Positions 25,569-35,441 of a DNA stretch of 64,000 bases are shown here, piece after piece (the stretch's first letter is position 1; every line of letters starts with the position of its first letter). The translations under genes were made by a program, and so were the position numbers. This DNA comes from Veillonellaceae bacterium SB90 (GTDB lineage Bacteria > Bacillota > Negativicutes > Selenomonadales > Selenomonadaceae): positions 71,714 to 135,713 of the forward strand of contig CABJCJ010000002.1 of NCBI GenBank assembly GCA_902364065.1, in the 5' to 3' direction. Below the pieces are notes generated by a model. The model was not told the origin of the DNA. It made no database searches and saw only the letters and a program-made list of their open reading frames with translations.

Positions 25569-27392
25569 TTACTTGCGTGCGTTCTTGGCTGCGCGGCCGC
25601 GGACCGTGCGGTCGAGGATGGCCTTGCGCAGACGGATATTCTGCGGCGTGACCTCAACGAGCTCATCGCTGTTGATGTACTCGATGGCCTGCTCGAGCGA
25701 CAGGATGCGCGGCGGCGTGAGGCGGATGGCCTCATCCGAAGCGGACGTGCGCATGTTGGATACGTTCTTCTTCTTGCACGGGTTGATATCGATATCGTTC
25801 TCGCGGGAGTTCTCGCCGACGATCATGCCCTCGTAGACCTGCTGGCCCGGGGAGATGAACATCGTGCCGCGATCCTGCAGCGTGTAGATGCCGTAGCCCG
25901 TCGTCTCACCCTGCTCGAATGCCACGAGGGAACCGCGCGTACGGCCCGGGATGTCGCCCTTGTACGGAGCATAGCCGTGGAAGACGTGGTTCATGATGCC
26001 ATTGCCCTTCGTGCTCGTCAGGAGCTCGGAACGGAAACCGATGAGGCCGCGTGCCGGGATCGTGAACTCGAGGCGCATGTAGCCGGCCGTCTCCGTCATG
26101 TTCGTGAGCTCAGCCTTGCGCGTGCCGAGGCCTTCCATGACAGCACCCATGTACTCCTGCGGCACTTCAACCGTCAGGTTCTCGATCGGCTCGCAGAGCT
26201 GGCCGTTGATCGTCTTGTAGACGACTTCCGGTTTGCCGACCTGCAGCTCGTAGCCCTCGCGGCGCATCTCCTCGATGAGGATGGACAGATGCAGCTCGCC
26301 GCGGCCCGAAACCTTGAAGACATCCGGAGAATCCGTCTCCTCGACCTTCATGGCGACATTCGTCTCGACTTCCTTGAACAGGCGGTCGCGCAGATGGCGG
26401 CTCGTGACGAACTGGCCCTCGCGGCCGGCAAACGGGCTCGTGTTGACACCAAACGTCATGGAGAGCGTCGGCTCATCGATGCGGATGGCCGGCAGTGCCT
26501 CCGGATTCTCGGCGTCAGCGACCGTGTAGCCGATGCTGACATCGCCGAGGCCCGTCAGTGCGACAATCTCGCCCATGCTGGCCGAGGGAACCTCAATGCG
26601 CTGCATGCCCTGGTAAACGAAGACCTTGCCGATCTTCGCGCGGATTTCCTGGTCACCGTTGATGAGCACGACGTTCTGGTTCGTGCGGGCCGTGCCGCGG
26701 CTGATGCGGCCAACAGCGACGCGGCCGACGAAGGAATCGGACTCGAGCGTCGTGACCATCATCTGCAGCGGGCCTTCCGGATCGCCGTGCGGAGCCGGGA
26801 TTTCCTTGACGATTGTCTCCATCAGCGGCTCGAGGTTCGTGCTGTCATCATCCATGCTGTACTTCGCGATGCCATCGCGGGCCGTCGCATAGATGACCGG
26901 GAAGTCCAGCTGATCATCGTCAGCATCGAGTTCCATGAAGAGTTCGAGGACTTCGTCGTAGACGTCGTCTACACGCTGGTTCGGCTTATCGATCTTGTTG
27001 ATGACAACAATCGGCTTGAGCTTCTGCTCGAGTGCCTTGCGCAGGACGTACTTCGTCTGCGGCATCGGGCCCTCAAACGCATCGACGAGCAAGAGGACGC
27101 CGTCGACCATGTTGAGGACACGCTCAACCTCGCCGCCGAAATCGGCATGGCCCGGGGTGTCGACGATGTTAATCTTGATGCCATTGTACATGATAGCCGT
27201 GTTCTTCGACAGGATCGTGATGCCACGCTCACGCTCGATATCACCGGAATCCATGACGCGCTCGGCAACCTGCTCGTTGGAGCGGAATACATGGCTCTGC
27301 TTCAGCATCGCATCGACCAGCGTCGTCTTGCCATGGTCGACGTGGGCGATAATTGCGATGTTCCTGAGCTTATCATTTGTCATCATACTCAT
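25569..27392 (-). CDS. typA: Ribosome-associated GTPase TypA/BipA
   Basis: 607 residues. Translational GTPase that helps 50S assembly and stress adaptation. G motifs: AHVDHGKTT (G1), RGITI (G2), [10 protein letters not shown] (G3), NKIDKP (G4). Domain II, an EF-G-like domain and the BipA-specific C-terminal domain ([26 protein letters not shown] stretch, KKNVSNMR) are all present. The ATG at 27392 is the only reasonable start, yet its AGGAGG lies 13 bases upstream, an unusually long spacing. Confidence 0.96.
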   Translation of the reverse strand: MSMMTNDKLRNIAIIAHVDHGKTTLVDAMLKQSHVFRSNEQVAERVMDSGDIERERGITILSKNTAIMYNGIKINIVDTPGHADFGGEVERVLNMVDGVLLLVDAFEGPMPQTKYVLRKALEQKLKPIVVINKIDKPNQRVDDVYDEVLELFMELDADDDQLDFPVIYATARDGIAKYSMDDDSTNLEPLMETIVKEIPAPHGDPEGPLQMMVTTLESDSFVGRVAVGRISRGTARTNQNVVLINGDQEIRAKIGKVFVYQGMQRIEVPSASMGEIVALTGLGDVSIGYTVADAENPEALPAIRIDEPTLSMTFGVNTSPFAGREGQFVTSRHLRDRLFKEVETNVAMKVEETDSPDVFKVSGRGELHLSILIEEMRREGYELQVGKPEVVYKTINGQLCEPIENLTVEVPQEYMGAVMEGLGTRKAELTNMTETAGYMRLEFTIPARGLIGFRSELLTSTKGNGIMNHVFHGYAPYKGDIPGRTRGSLVAFEQGETTGYGIYTLQDRGTMFISPGQQVYEGMIVGENSRENDIDINPCKKKNVSNMRTSASDEAIRLTPPRILSLEQAIEYINSDELVEVTPQNIRLRKAILDRTVRGRAAKNARK

Positions 27393-27477
27393 TCTGTGTA
27401 ATCTGCCTCCTATAAAAGAAAAGGGATACGCACCGTATCCTTACTTAACAAACTGAAAATCAAATCAATACTTAACT

Positions 27478-27506
27478 ATTATACATACTTTCGGAGGGTA
27501 ATGCAA
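27478..27506 (-). promoter_or_regulatory. Promoter of typA
   Basis: Minus strand TTGCAT (27501-27506), 17-base spacer, perfect TATAAT (27478-27483). The 302-base gap 27393-27694 holds this promoter and the divergent gltS promoter; otherwise nothing is recognised. Confidence 0.65.
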
Positions 27507-27607
27507 TACTTCTTACTCCATCTTCCTGCACAGCATTCCACCGGAGGCGTCCCTGCCGCGCACCCCTGAAAAAAAGAATATTTTTCAGCGAAACTATAAC
27601 AAAATTG

Positions 27608-27636
27608 TTGTATCTCCAATTATTTTTTGGTATGAT
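27608..27636 (+). promoter_or_regulatory. Promoter of gltS
   Basis: -35 TTGTAT (27608-27613), 17-base spacer, -10 TATGAT (27631-27636), about 60 bases before the ATG, in an A/T-rich stretch. Confidence 0.5.
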
Positions 27637-27694
27637 AATACACGTGTTACAGTTTTACATACGCGATTCCACGAAGTAAAGGAAGTTGTAAGCC

Positions 27695-28948
27695 ATGAAT
27701 GTAAGTTTAAACATCTACCAGACACTTGCCGCAGCGACTGCGGTTTATTACGTTGGCGTCCTCCTGCGCCTCAAGGTCCCCTTTCTGCGCAAATACTGCA
27801 TCCCGGCGCCTGTCGTCGGCGGCATCCTCTTCGCCATCCTCAACGATATCCTCTATGTCAACGGCATCTGGACGTACGAGCAGGATACGGTCATGCAGAA
27901 TGTCTGCATGATGCTCTTCTTCACGAGCATCGGCTACACGGCAAGCATCAGCCTCATCAAGAAAGGCGGCATGCTCGTCGCCAAGATGGCGGTGCTGACG
28001 GCTCTCCTCATCGTCTGCCAGAACCTCATCGGCATCTTCTTCTCGCATCTCTTTGGCCTCAATCCGCTGATGGGGCTTGCAACCGGTTCCATTCCAATGG
28101 TCGGCGGCCACGGAACTTCGGGCTCCTTCGGGCCCGTACTCGAAGGCGTCGGTCTCGACAATGCGACGACAATTGCCTTTGCCGCTGCGACGTTCGGCCT
28201 CGTCGGCGGCAGCCTGCTCGGCGGGCCGACGGGTGAACGCCTCGTGCGCAAGTTCACGCTGGCAAGCTCCGCCGATGAAGAGCGTCTTGACCCCGCCAAC
28301 AGCACCGAGGAAATCCACAAGCTCGAACAGGCCGCCCGCAAGGAGAAGCAGACCATTGAGGAAGAGAAGCGTGCGGGGCAGAGCATCAACAACCTGCGCT
28401 TCATGAATGCACTCGCCCACCTGCTGCTGGCCATGGGCCTCGGCACCGTCGTCAGCCAGCTCTTCGTCAGCGTCGGCCTCGTCTTCCCGGGCTACATCGG
28501 CTCCATGCTCGTCGCCGCCATCATCCGCAACGTCGCCGACTACACGCACAGCTACAAGGTCTACCAGCGTGAAAGCGAAGTGCTCGGCAACCTCGGCCTC
28601 ACGATTTTCCTGTCCTGTGCGCTCATGAGCCTCAAGCTCTGGCAGCTCACCGACCTTGCCATCCCGATGATCGTCATGCTGCTGAGCCAGGTCATCTTCA
28701 TCGCCCTCTTCACGAATTTCGTACTGTTCCGCGTCATGGGACACAACTACGAAGCCGCCGTCATGGCCGCCGGTACCTGCGGCTTCGGCCTCGGCGCCAC
28801 ACCGAACGCCATCGCCAACATGTCCGTCATGGTCGAGCGCTTCGGCCCCGCCCCCACCGCGTTCTTCGTCATCCCGCTCGTCGGTGCCCTCATCGTGGAT
28901 TTCGTCAATTCCTCAATCCTGACCGTCCTCATCAACCTGCTGGCCTGA
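27695..28948 (+). CDS. gltS: Sodium/glutamate symporter GltS
   Basis: 417 residues. Secondary transporter taking up glutamate with Na+. Two inverted halves of membrane helices are visible, each with a Gly-rich re-entrant loop: GSIPMVGGHGTSGSFGP in the first half and GTCGFGLGATPNAIANM in the second; these are the paired pore-loop signatures of the ESS family. A charged cytoplasmic linker (about residues 180-225, rich in Glu/Lys) separates the halves. The ATG at 27695 follows AAAGGAAG. It is one of only two plus-strand protein genes in the window and converges on metK. Confidence 0.93.
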   Translation: MNVSLNIYQTLAAATAVYYVGVLLRLKVPFLRKYCIPAPVVGGILFAILNDILYVNGIWTYEQDTVMQNVCMMLFFTSIGYTASISLIKKGGMLVAKMAVLTALLIVCQNLIGIFFSHLFGLNPLMGLATGSIPMVGGHGTSGSFGPVLEGVGLDNATTIAFAAATFGLVGGSLLGGPTGERLVRKFTLASSADEERLDPANSTEEIHKLEQAARKEKQTIEEEKRAGQSINNLRFMNALAHLLLAMGLGTVVSQLFVSVGLVFPGYIGSMLVAAIIRNVADYTHSYKVYQRESEVLGNLGLTIFLSCALMSLKLWQLTDLAIPMIVMLLSQVIFIALFTNFVLFRVMGHNYEAAVMAAGTCGFGLGATPNAIANMSVMVERFGPAPTAFFVIPLVGALIVDFVNSSILTVLINLLA

Positions 28949-29005
28949 GCCGCAGGACTGCAAGGAACGTCCATTTACATCGAGCACCTCTGTTCCGACG
29001 AACAG

Positions 29006-29053
29006 CCTCCCCTTCAGACGGCTCCGTCGCCAGCTTCCCCCAAGGGGGACGCC
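29006..29053. repeat. REP-like intergenic element
   Basis: CCTCCCCTTCAGACGGCTCC continuing GTCGCCAGCTTCCCCCAAGGGGGACGCC: a short imperfect palindrome (GACGGCTCCGTC) between pyrimidine- and purine-rich ends. The style is like the elements at 13180, 21162 and 63330, but the sequence differs. Confidence 0.5.
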
Positions 29054-29150
29054 TCAAGTCTTTCCCGCGCGGGCGCAAAGTGCAGGATGCGGAGCATCCC
29101 TGGAGAAGAAGACCGTGCGAACGGTGAAAGAAATCCATGTTTCGGAAATC

Positions 29151-29192
29151 AAAAAACGGTCCGCTGACAGCTTGGGTCAGCGGACCGTTTTC
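29151..29192. terminator. Bidirectional terminator between gltS and metK
   Basis: Fourteen-base stem AACGGTCCGCTGAC / GTCAGCGGACCGTT with seven-base loop, T runs on both strands. Shared by two convergent genes. Confidence 0.85.
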
Positions 29193-29237
29193 TGCAAGGG
29201 CCTGTGGTTCAGGCCTTTTTCTTTATGGATGCAATGC

Positions 29238-30428
29238 TCAGAGGCCGGCTTCCTGGCGCAGGATAGCGGCTTTATCCGTGTGCTCCCAGGGCAGGTCGAC
29301 ATCCGTGCGGCCGAAGTGACCGTAGGCTGCCGTCTGCTTGTAAATGGGGCGGCGCAGGTCGAGCATCTTGATGATGCCGGCCGGGCGCAGGTCGAAATGT
29401 TTGTTGACGAGCGCTTCGATCTTCTCTTCATCGACCTTGTTCGTGCCGAACGTATCCACCATGATGGATACCGGGTGTGCAACGCCGATGGCATAGGCCA
29501 GCTGAATCTCACAGCGATCGGCGAGGCCGGCGGCGACGATGTTCTTTGCGACGTAGCGGGCGGCATAAGCGGCGCTGCGGTCGACCTTCGTGGGGTCCTT
29601 GCCCGAGAAGGCGCCGCCGCCGTGACGGGCCCAGCCGCCATAGGTATCGACGATGATCTTGCGGCCCGTGAGTCCCGAGTCGCCCTGCGGGCCGCCGATG
29701 ACGAACTTGCCCGTCGGGTTGACAAAGATCCGCGTGTCGTCGCGCAGCAGCTCAGCAGGAACAACGGCCTTGATGACATGCTCGATGAGGTCCTTACGGA
29801 TCTGCTCGAGCGAGACATCCTCATCATGCTGCGTCGAGATGACAATGGTATCGACAGCCACCGGCTTATTGTCCTCGTAGAGGATCGTGACCTGGGTCTT
29901 GCCATCCGGGCGCAGATACGGCAGCGTGCCATCCTTGCGGACTTCGGCGAGGCGGCGTGCGAGGCGGTGTGCGAGTGCGATCGGCAGCGGCATGTACTCC
30001 GGCGTCTCGTTCGTCGCATAGCCGAACATCATGCCCTGGTCGCCGGCGCCGATGGCGTCCTCGATATCCATGTCGCCTTCACGTGCCTCAAGCGCCTGGT
30101 TGACGCCCTGCGCGATATCCGGGGACTGCTCGTCTAGCGAGACGAGGATGCCGCAAGTCTCGGCGTCGAAGCCGTACTTGGCACGCGTGTAGCCGATCTC
30201 ACGCACCGTCTCGCGGATGATTTTCGGGATGTCGACGTAGCATTTCGTCGAGATCTCGCCAACGACGTGGACCTGGCCCGTCGTCACGAGCGTCTCACAG
30301 GCCACGCGACCGTTCGGATCCTTCTCGAGGATGGCATCGAGGATGCTGTCGGAAATCTGGTCGGCCATCTTGTCCGGATGACCTTCCGTGACCGACTCGG
30401 AAGTGAATAACATGCGTTTCTTGCTCAA
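29238..30428 (-). CDS. metK: S-adenosylmethionine synthetase MetK
   Basis: 396 residues. Makes SAM from methionine and ATP. Signature motifs: [40 protein letters not shown]. The start is a TTG at 30428 with GGGGG eight bases upstream; the protein then reads [11 protein letters not shown] as in other MetK proteins. It is controlled by the SAM-I riboswitch 90-190 bases upstream, so its own product should shut it off. Confidence 0.97.
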   Translation of the reverse strand: MSKKRMLFTSESVTEGHPDKMADQISDSILDAILEKDPNGRVACETLVTTGQVHVVGEISTKCYVDIPKIIRETVREIGYTRAKYGFDAETCGILVSLDEQSPDIAQGVNQALEAREGDMDIEDAIGAGDQGMMFGYATNETPEYMPLPIALAHRLARRLAEVRKDGTLPYLRPDGKTQVTILYEDNKPVAVDTIVISTQHDEDVSLEQIRKDLIEHVIKAVVPAELLRDDTRIFVNPTGKFVIGGPQGDSGLTGRKIIVDTYGGWARHGGGAFSGKDPTKVDRSAAYAARYVAKNIVAAGLADRCEIQLAYAIGVAHPVSIMVDTFGTNKVDEEKIEALVNKHFDLRPAGIIKMLDLRRPIYKQTAAYGHFGRTDVDLPWEHTDKAAILRQEAGL

Positions 30429-30480
30429 TTCATAAACCCCCTTGATGGTTGTTTGGTTTGTATACTGGACAGACAGGCAG

Positions 30481-30510
30481 AAAAAAGGCTCTCTATAAAA
30501 GAGAGCCTTT
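30481..30510 (-). terminator. Riboswitch expression-platform terminator
   Basis: Stem AAAGGCTCTC / GAGAGCCTTT with a short loop, then TTTTTT on the minus strand. Lies between the SAM-I aptamer and the metK start. Confidence 0.85.
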
Positions 30511-30516
30511 GCGTAC

Positions 30517-30621
30517 TCTCATCTTATAGGCATGAAACCTAAAGGAATTGGCACCGTTTTGACCGCGTCAATGGTTGCCGCAGCTTCATCGGGCCAGTCC
30601 CTCTGCTGCTCTGGATGAGTT
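30517..30621 (-). ncRNA. SAM-I (S-box) riboswitch upstream of metK
   Basis: Minus strand holds the conserved S-box blocks in order: CTCATCCAGAGCAGCAGAGG, GACTGGCCCGATGAAGC, CGGCAACC, GGTGCCAATTC and a closing GATGAGAG that pairs with CTCATC to form P1. With the terminator just downstream this is a transcriptional OFF switch responding to SAM. Confidence 0.93.
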
Positions 30622-30643
30622 CTTATTCTGCTTTGTTGTTACC

Positions 30644-30672
30644 ATCATAACGTATCGGCGAAATGGTGTCAA
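30644..30672 (-). promoter_or_regulatory. Promoter of the metK riboswitch leader
   Basis: Minus strand perfect TTGACA (30667-30672), 17 bases, TATGAT (30644-30649), directly upstream of the S-box. Confidence 0.75.
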
Positions 30673-30674
30673 GT

Positions 30675-31270
<596 letters not shown>

Positions 31271-31298
31271 CTACAAAACAGTTGGTCACACCAAATCT

Positions 31299-32225
31299 TC
31301 AGCGCTTATACTTTGCCCGCAGTACCTTGAGAATGTTCGCCATATCCTCGGGCAGCGGAGCCGTGAAGGTCATGCGCTCGCGCGTCACGGGATGCGTGAG
31401 CGAGAGGCTCAGGGAGTGCAGCGCCTGCCCCTCGATGGCAAACGGGCAGGCTTTGCGCGGACCGTACTTGGGGTCGCCGAGCACGGGATGCCCGATGCTC
31501 GCCATGTGCACGCGGATCTGATGCGTACGCCCCGTCTCGAGGCGGCATTCGACGAGCGTGTAGTCGCCGAAGCGCTCGAGCACGCGGAAATGCGTCACGG
31601 CCGGCTTGCCGTGCTCGTGAACGATGGCCATTTTCTTGCGGTCCGTCGGATGGCGGCCGATGTCGCCCTTGATGATGCCGGCCTCCTCGCGGATATTGCC
31701 GCAGACGATGGCGTTGTAGATGCGGTGCGCCGTCTTCGTGCGGATCTGTTCCGCAAGGTCGATATGCGCCGCATCGTTCTTCGCCGCCACCATGACGCCC
31801 GACGTGTCCTTGTCGAGCCGGTGAACGATGCCCGGCCGAATCTCGCCGTTGATGCCCGAGAGGTCATGGCAGTGGAACAGGAGTGCGTTGACGAGCGTGC
31901 CCGAATAGACGCCTGTCGCCGGATGCACGACCATGCCGCGCGGCTTGTTGACGACGATGATGTCGGCATCCTCGTAGAGGACATCAAGCGGGATATCTTC
32001 CGGCAGGATGGCGACAGGCTGTGCTGCAGGGATCGTGAGCAATACCATTTCCCCTGCCTGCAGCTTGTAATTGGATTTGCGCGCCCTGCCGCTCACCTCG
32101 GCCTTGCCGGCCGCGACGATTTTCTGGATGTGCGCGCGCGAGAGCTCCGGCTCCATGCGGGTCAGGAACACATCGAGACGCTCGCCCTCCTTGTCAGCCG
32201 TATACTGTTTGCTTTCCTCCGCCAT
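31299..32225 (-). CDS. rluD: RluA/RluD-family 23S rRNA pseudouridine synthase
   Basis: 308 residues. N-terminal S4 domain (GERLDVFLTRMEPELSRAHI), then the catalytic block GIVHRLDKDTSGVMVAAK with its Asp nucleophile, and RTHQIRVHMASIGHPVLGDP. It follows lspA, an arrangement common in Firmicutes. The precise rRNA positions modified are inferred only from the family (RluD-like). Confidence 0.9.
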   Translation of the reverse strand: MAEESKQYTADKEGERLDVFLTRMEPELSRAHIQKIVAAGKAEVSGRARKSNYKLQAGEMVLLTIPAAQPVAILPEDIPLDVLYEDADIIVVNKPRGMVVHPATGVYSGTLVNALLFHCHDLSGINGEIRPGIVHRLDKDTSGVMVAAKNDAAHIDLAEQIRTKTAHRIYNAIVCGNIREEAGIIKGDIGRHPTDRKKMAIVHEHGKPAVTHFRVLERFGDYTLVECRLETGRTHQIRVHMASIGHPVLGDPKYGPRKACPFAIEGQALHSLSLSLTHPVTRERMTFTAPLPEDMANILKVLRAKYKR

Positions 32226-32246
32226 ATATCACCCATCCGTTTCTTT

Positions 32247-32681
32247 TTAGTCTTTCATGCGAAATATAATCGCGTAAATCATGCTGGCCACGCCAAGGAC
32301 GATGGCCACATCGGCGACGTTGAACACCGGCCAGATGCGGAAATCGAAGAAATCGATGACCACGCCGAGCCGGATGCGGTCGATGAGATTGCCCACGGCG
32401 CCGGCAAGCAGCGCCACGCAGCCGTAATAGAAAAAGGCGTCCTGACGGCGCAGCCGGTCACGGCAGCAAAAGAAGGCGACCATGAGAGCCACGGCAGCCA
32501 GGATGAAGAACCAGCGCGCATGCTCGAGGAGGCCAAAGGCCGCGCCGGGATTCAGCACATACGTCAAGTGGAAGACGGAGCCCAGGACCGGCACGCTTTC
32601 GCCGGGCAGGAAAACCGCATCCACGATGAATTTCGTCAGCTGATCTGCGACGAGGATCAGGAAAAACAATACGAGAGCCAT
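32247..32681 (-). CDS. lspA: Lipoprotein signal peptidase LspA
   Basis: About 144 residues from the ATG at 32681. Inner-membrane aspartyl peptidase that removes lipoprotein signal peptides. ADQLTKFIVD after the first helix, NPGAAFGLL, GNLIDRIRLGVVIDFFDF and FNVADVAIVLG carry the conserved residues; the catalytic aspartates are in NLIDR and FNVAD. Four helices are visible. The start is not settled: the ribosome site AGGAAGG is in the divIVA end, 14 bases from this ATG, and the ATG at 32729 would give a longer, basic N-terminus overlapping divIVA. Confidence 0.92.
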   Translation of the reverse strand: MALVLFFLILVADQLTKFIVDAVFLPGESVPVLGSVFHLTYVLNPGAAFGLLEHARWFFILAAVALMVAFFCCRDRLRRQDAFFYYGCVALLAGAVGNLIDRIRLGVVIDFFDFRIWPVFNVADVAIVLGVASMIYAIIFRMKD

Positions 32682-32691
32682 CTGGTGTCGC

Positions 32692-33249
32692 TTATCCTTC
32701 CTGTACAGGCGCTGCCGCAGCCTGTTCATCAGCGGCCGGTGCTGCTGCCTGCGCGGCCGTTTCCGCCGGCGCATGGTTCATGGCATCCTCGATCACGGCA
32801 AGCTCCGACTCGAGCGCAGCCTTCACGCGGCAAAGAAAGGCACTGCGCTCCCCCGTCAGGCGCTCGTAAGCAGCCTGGGCATCGCGGACCTTCTGCTCAG
32901 CATCCGCCGTCATCTGGCGGGCGGCGAGCTCGGCCTCGCGGCGCATGTTCTGGCACTCCTTGGCCGTGTTGTCGCGCAGCTCCTGCGCGTTCTGCTTGGC
33001 CGTGGTCGTGACTTCTTCTGCCGTCTTCTGTGCGACGAGCAGCGTATCCTTGAGGTTCTTCTCGAGCTTCTGGTACTGGGCGTTGTCCTGCTGAGCACGC
33101 GCGAGCTCTTCCTTGAGCTTGTCGTTCTCGCGGAACAGCTTCTCGTAATCGTTGACGACCTGGTCGAGGAAATCATCGATCTCATCCTCATCATAGCCGC
33201 GGAAGCTGCGTTTGAATTCTTTGTTGTGAATATCCAGTGGTGTAAGCAA
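32692..33249 (-). CDS. divIVA: Cell-division / polarity protein DivIVA
   Basis: 185 residues. Starts LTPLDIHNKEFKRSFRGYDE, the membrane-binding N-terminal motif of DivIVA, followed by a long coiled coil (about 30-130) and an Ala/Pro/Gln-rich tail. The start codon is TTG at 33249, after AGGGGATC. It belongs to the ylm cluster beside sepF and ylmH and marks curved membrane at septa and poles. Confidence 0.94.
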   Translation of the reverse strand: MLTPLDIHNKEFKRSFRGYDEDEIDDFLDQVVNDYEKLFRENDKLKEELARAQQDNAQYQKLEKNLKDTLLVAQKTAEEVTTTAKQNAQELRDNTAKECQNMRREAELAARQMTADAEQKVRDAQAAYERLTGERSAFLCRVKAALESELAVIEDAMNHAPAETAAQAAAPAADEQAAAAPVQEG

Positions 33250-33270
33250 TGCTAAGATCCCCTATCTCTC

Positions 33271-34065
33271 TTAAATATAACGCTTGAGCACGACGACCGT
33301 GCGCCCCTTCTTCGTCTGGCCGCGGACTTCCGCGACTTCGAGGCGGCCGCGGCCGCGCATGGAGATGATATCCCCTTCCTTGACCGTCTGCGATGCGCTC
33401 TTGACATGCTGCCAATTGAGCTTCACCTTGTCGGCCGCGATATCGGCTGCGGCGCGGCTACGCGAGGAGCCGAAGCCAGAGGCCGCAATCGAATCGATGC
33501 GCAGCGAGGCCACGGTCGCGCGAATCTCCTTGCAGCGTTCCTCGCGCGGCGCGATGTCCGCAAGGCTTGCCTCTTCGCAGGTGACGCCGACAGCGCCAAT
33601 CTTCGTGAGATTCTGCAAGAGGTATGACGCCATCTTCGTATCGCAGAGGATGCGCACGGAATCCGCCGTCACGAGGAGATCCCCGAGGCGGTCGCGCTCA
33701 ATGCCGAGCCCCATGAGGGCGCCGAGCACGTCGCGGTGGCTCAGGCGTGCGAACTGTCCGTTCCAGCTCGCCTTGATGCAGGCGATGTCAAAGCCTGCGG
33801 GCTTTCCCTGGAAGTCCTCGTGGACGTACATGGCGCGGGCACGCTCAGCGCCCGGGTAGCCGCCGTCAAAGTCGACGCGCAGATTGCCGTAATTGGCCGC
33901 GACCGTCTCGGCGATTTCCTGGCCAAACGGATCCAAAAAGCCGCTGATGCGGAACTTCTGCGTGCGCTGCACGGTTTCGGCAAGGTCCGTGAGCTTGATA
34001 ACGGCTTCTTCGCCTTCCGTGCCCTTATAGAAACGAATGAGTTTTTCTTTCTGTTCACTTGCCAT
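33271..34065 (-). CDS. ylmH: YlmH-type RNA-binding protein (S4 domain)
   Basis: 264 residues. The N-terminal two thirds match the YlmH globular domain (RFRISGFLDPFGQEIAET-like region; ACIKASWNGQFARLSHRDVLG). The C-terminal S4 domain (SRSRAAADIAADKVKLNWQ, VKEGDIISMRGRGRLEV) binds RNA; in other Firmicutes YlmH helps rescue of stalled 50S-peptidyl-tRNA. Located between proC and divIVA as in division clusters. Confidence 0.9.
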   Translation of the reverse strand: MASEQKEKLIRFYKGTEGEEAVIKLTDLAETVQRTQKFRISGFLDPFGQEIAETVAANYGNLRVDFDGGYPGAERARAMYVHEDFQGKPAGFDIACIKASWNGQFARLSHRDVLGALMGLGIERDRLGDLLVTADSVRILCDTKMASYLLQNLTKIGAVGVTCEEASLADIAPREERCKEIRATVASLRIDSIAASGFGSSRSRAAADIAADKVKLNWQHVKSASQTVKEGDIISMRGRGRLEVAEVRGQTKKGRTVVVLKRYI

Positions 34066-34068
34066 AGA

Positions 34069-34869
34069 TTATTTCTTTCCTAACTCCTTTGATTTCTCCG
34101 TCGCGGCGAGCACGGCGTCGATGAGGGCACCGCGCACACCGCGCTGCTCCATGACCCGGACGCCTGCGATGGTCGTGCCCGCAGGGCTCGTCACCTGGTC
34201 GCGCAGCACATCGGGGTGCCTGCCCGTCTCGAGGACCATCTTCGCGGCGCCCAGGAGCGTCTGCGCCGCGAGCTCAATGGCCGCCGGACGCTTGAGCCCC
34301 GCCGCCACACCGCCGTCGGCGAGCGCGTCGATCATCAGGAACGCATAGGCAGGGCCGCTGCCCGAAAGCCCCGTGACAGCATCCATGGCCGCTTCGGATA
34401 CTTCGACGGCCCGGCCGGCTGACGCGAGGAGCTCCTGCACGACAGCTGCCGCCTGACGGTCCGCATGTGTGCCGCAGGCAAAGGCCGACATGCCGGCACC
34501 GACGGCCAGCGGCGTATTCGGCATGACGCGCACGACGGGCTGCTCCGGAAAAGCCTTCTCGAGGACCGAAAGCGTCAGGCCGGCAACAATCGAAAGGATG
34601 ATCGCATCCTTGCGGACCCTGCCCTTCACTTCCTCCATGGCCTTGGCCGCAGCCTGCGGCTTGATGGCCAGCACGAGCACATCAACGGCCCCGGCAAAGC
34701 CGTCGGCGCCGACACTCGTGTGGATGCCGTAGTGTTCCGCGAGTTCCTCACAGCGCTTCGCCTTGTGGTCGGAAACGTAGATATCCTCGCGATTCACCGT
34801 ACCCTGCGTGATGGCAGCGACGATAGCCTCTGCCATCGCGCCGCCGCCGATAAAGCCAACCTTCCCCAT
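34069..34869 (-). CDS. proC: Pyrroline-5-carboxylate reductase ProC
   Basis: 266 residues; makes proline from pyrroline-5-carboxylate. The N-terminal Rossmann motif is VGFIGGGAMAEAI. The C-terminal signature reads AGTTIAGVRVMEQRGVRGAL, with SGSGPAYAF before it. Start ATG at 34869, after GAAAGGGGA; upstream in-frame codons are not needed. It occupies the slot where ylmG is found in the B. subtilis sepF-ylmG-ylmH order. Confidence 0.95.
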   Translation of the reverse strand: MGKVGFIGGGAMAEAIVAAITQGTVNREDIYVSDHKAKRCEELAEHYGIHTSVGADGFAGAVDVLVLAIKPQAAAKAMEEVKGRVRKDAIILSIVAGLTLSVLEKAFPEQPVVRVMPNTPLAVGAGMSAFACGTHADRQAAAVVQELLASAGRAVEVSEAAMDAVTGLSGSGPAYAFLMIDALADGGVAAGLKRPAAIELAAQTLLGAAKMVLETGRHPDVLRDQVTSPAGTTIAGVRVMEQRGVRGALIDAVLAATEKSKELGKK

Positions 34870-34932
34870 CGGAAAATCCCCTTTCTGCGTCTGTGCTGGA
34901 TAACAAAAAAGAATCAAAAGACCGGCTCCGGC

Positions 34933-35427
34933 TTACTTCTTGAGCCAGGGCATCTCGGCCGAAACCTTGCGTTCCTCTTCCGTATACGTCACATTGACAT
35001 TGCTCGGCGCGCAGAGGAAGACGTTATGACCGACCTTCTTGATCTCACCGTTGAGCGCATACGTCGTGCCGCTGATGAAGTCGATGATGCGCTTCGCGGA
35101 TTCAGCATCCGTATGTTCGAAATTGATGACGACCGGCTTGCGCTCGCGCAGGTTGTTGGCGACCTGCTGGGCATCGTCAAAGGTCTTCGGCTCGATGATG
35201 ATGACCTTCATCTTGGCCGCCACGACATTCTCGCGTACCGAAGCACCGGAATGGAGATTGACCACATTGCTCGCCTCCTCGCGGCGTTCCTGACGGGCGC
35301 CGGGTTCCTCCTTATCGTAAGGGCGCTTTTTCTGATCCTGATCCATGTCTTCCTCCTCAAGGTCCAGGTTTTCATCTTCCGGATCCGAAAGCCCAAACTT
35401 GCCACAAATCTTATCGATGACATTCAT
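34933..35427 (-). CDS. sepF: Cell-division protein SepF (canonical)
   Basis: 164 residues. N-terminal amphipathic MNVIDKICGKFGL, an acidic/Lys-Arg linker (about 15-65), then the SepF core with MKVIIIEPKTFDDAQQVANN and KPVVINFEHTDAESAKRIID and the Gly-containing GTTYALNGEIKKVG. It anchors FtsZ to the membrane. It lies between yggS and proC, the expected division-cluster position. Compare the divergent paralogue at 24818-25396. Confidence 0.94.
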   Translation of the reverse strand: MNVIDKICGKFGLSDPEDENLDLEEEDMDQDQKKRPYDKEEPGARQERREEASNVVNLHSGASVRENVVAAKMKVIIIEPKTFDDAQQVANNLRERKPVVINFEHTDAESAKRIIDFISGTTYALNGEIKKVGHNVFLCAPSNVNVTYTEEERKVSAEMPWLKK

Positions 35428-35441
35428 GCGTAAACACTCCT

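Noticed and set aside
25347..27401. 684-codon plus-strand frame opposite typA
   Set aside because: Antisense shadow; typA is unambiguous on the minus strand.
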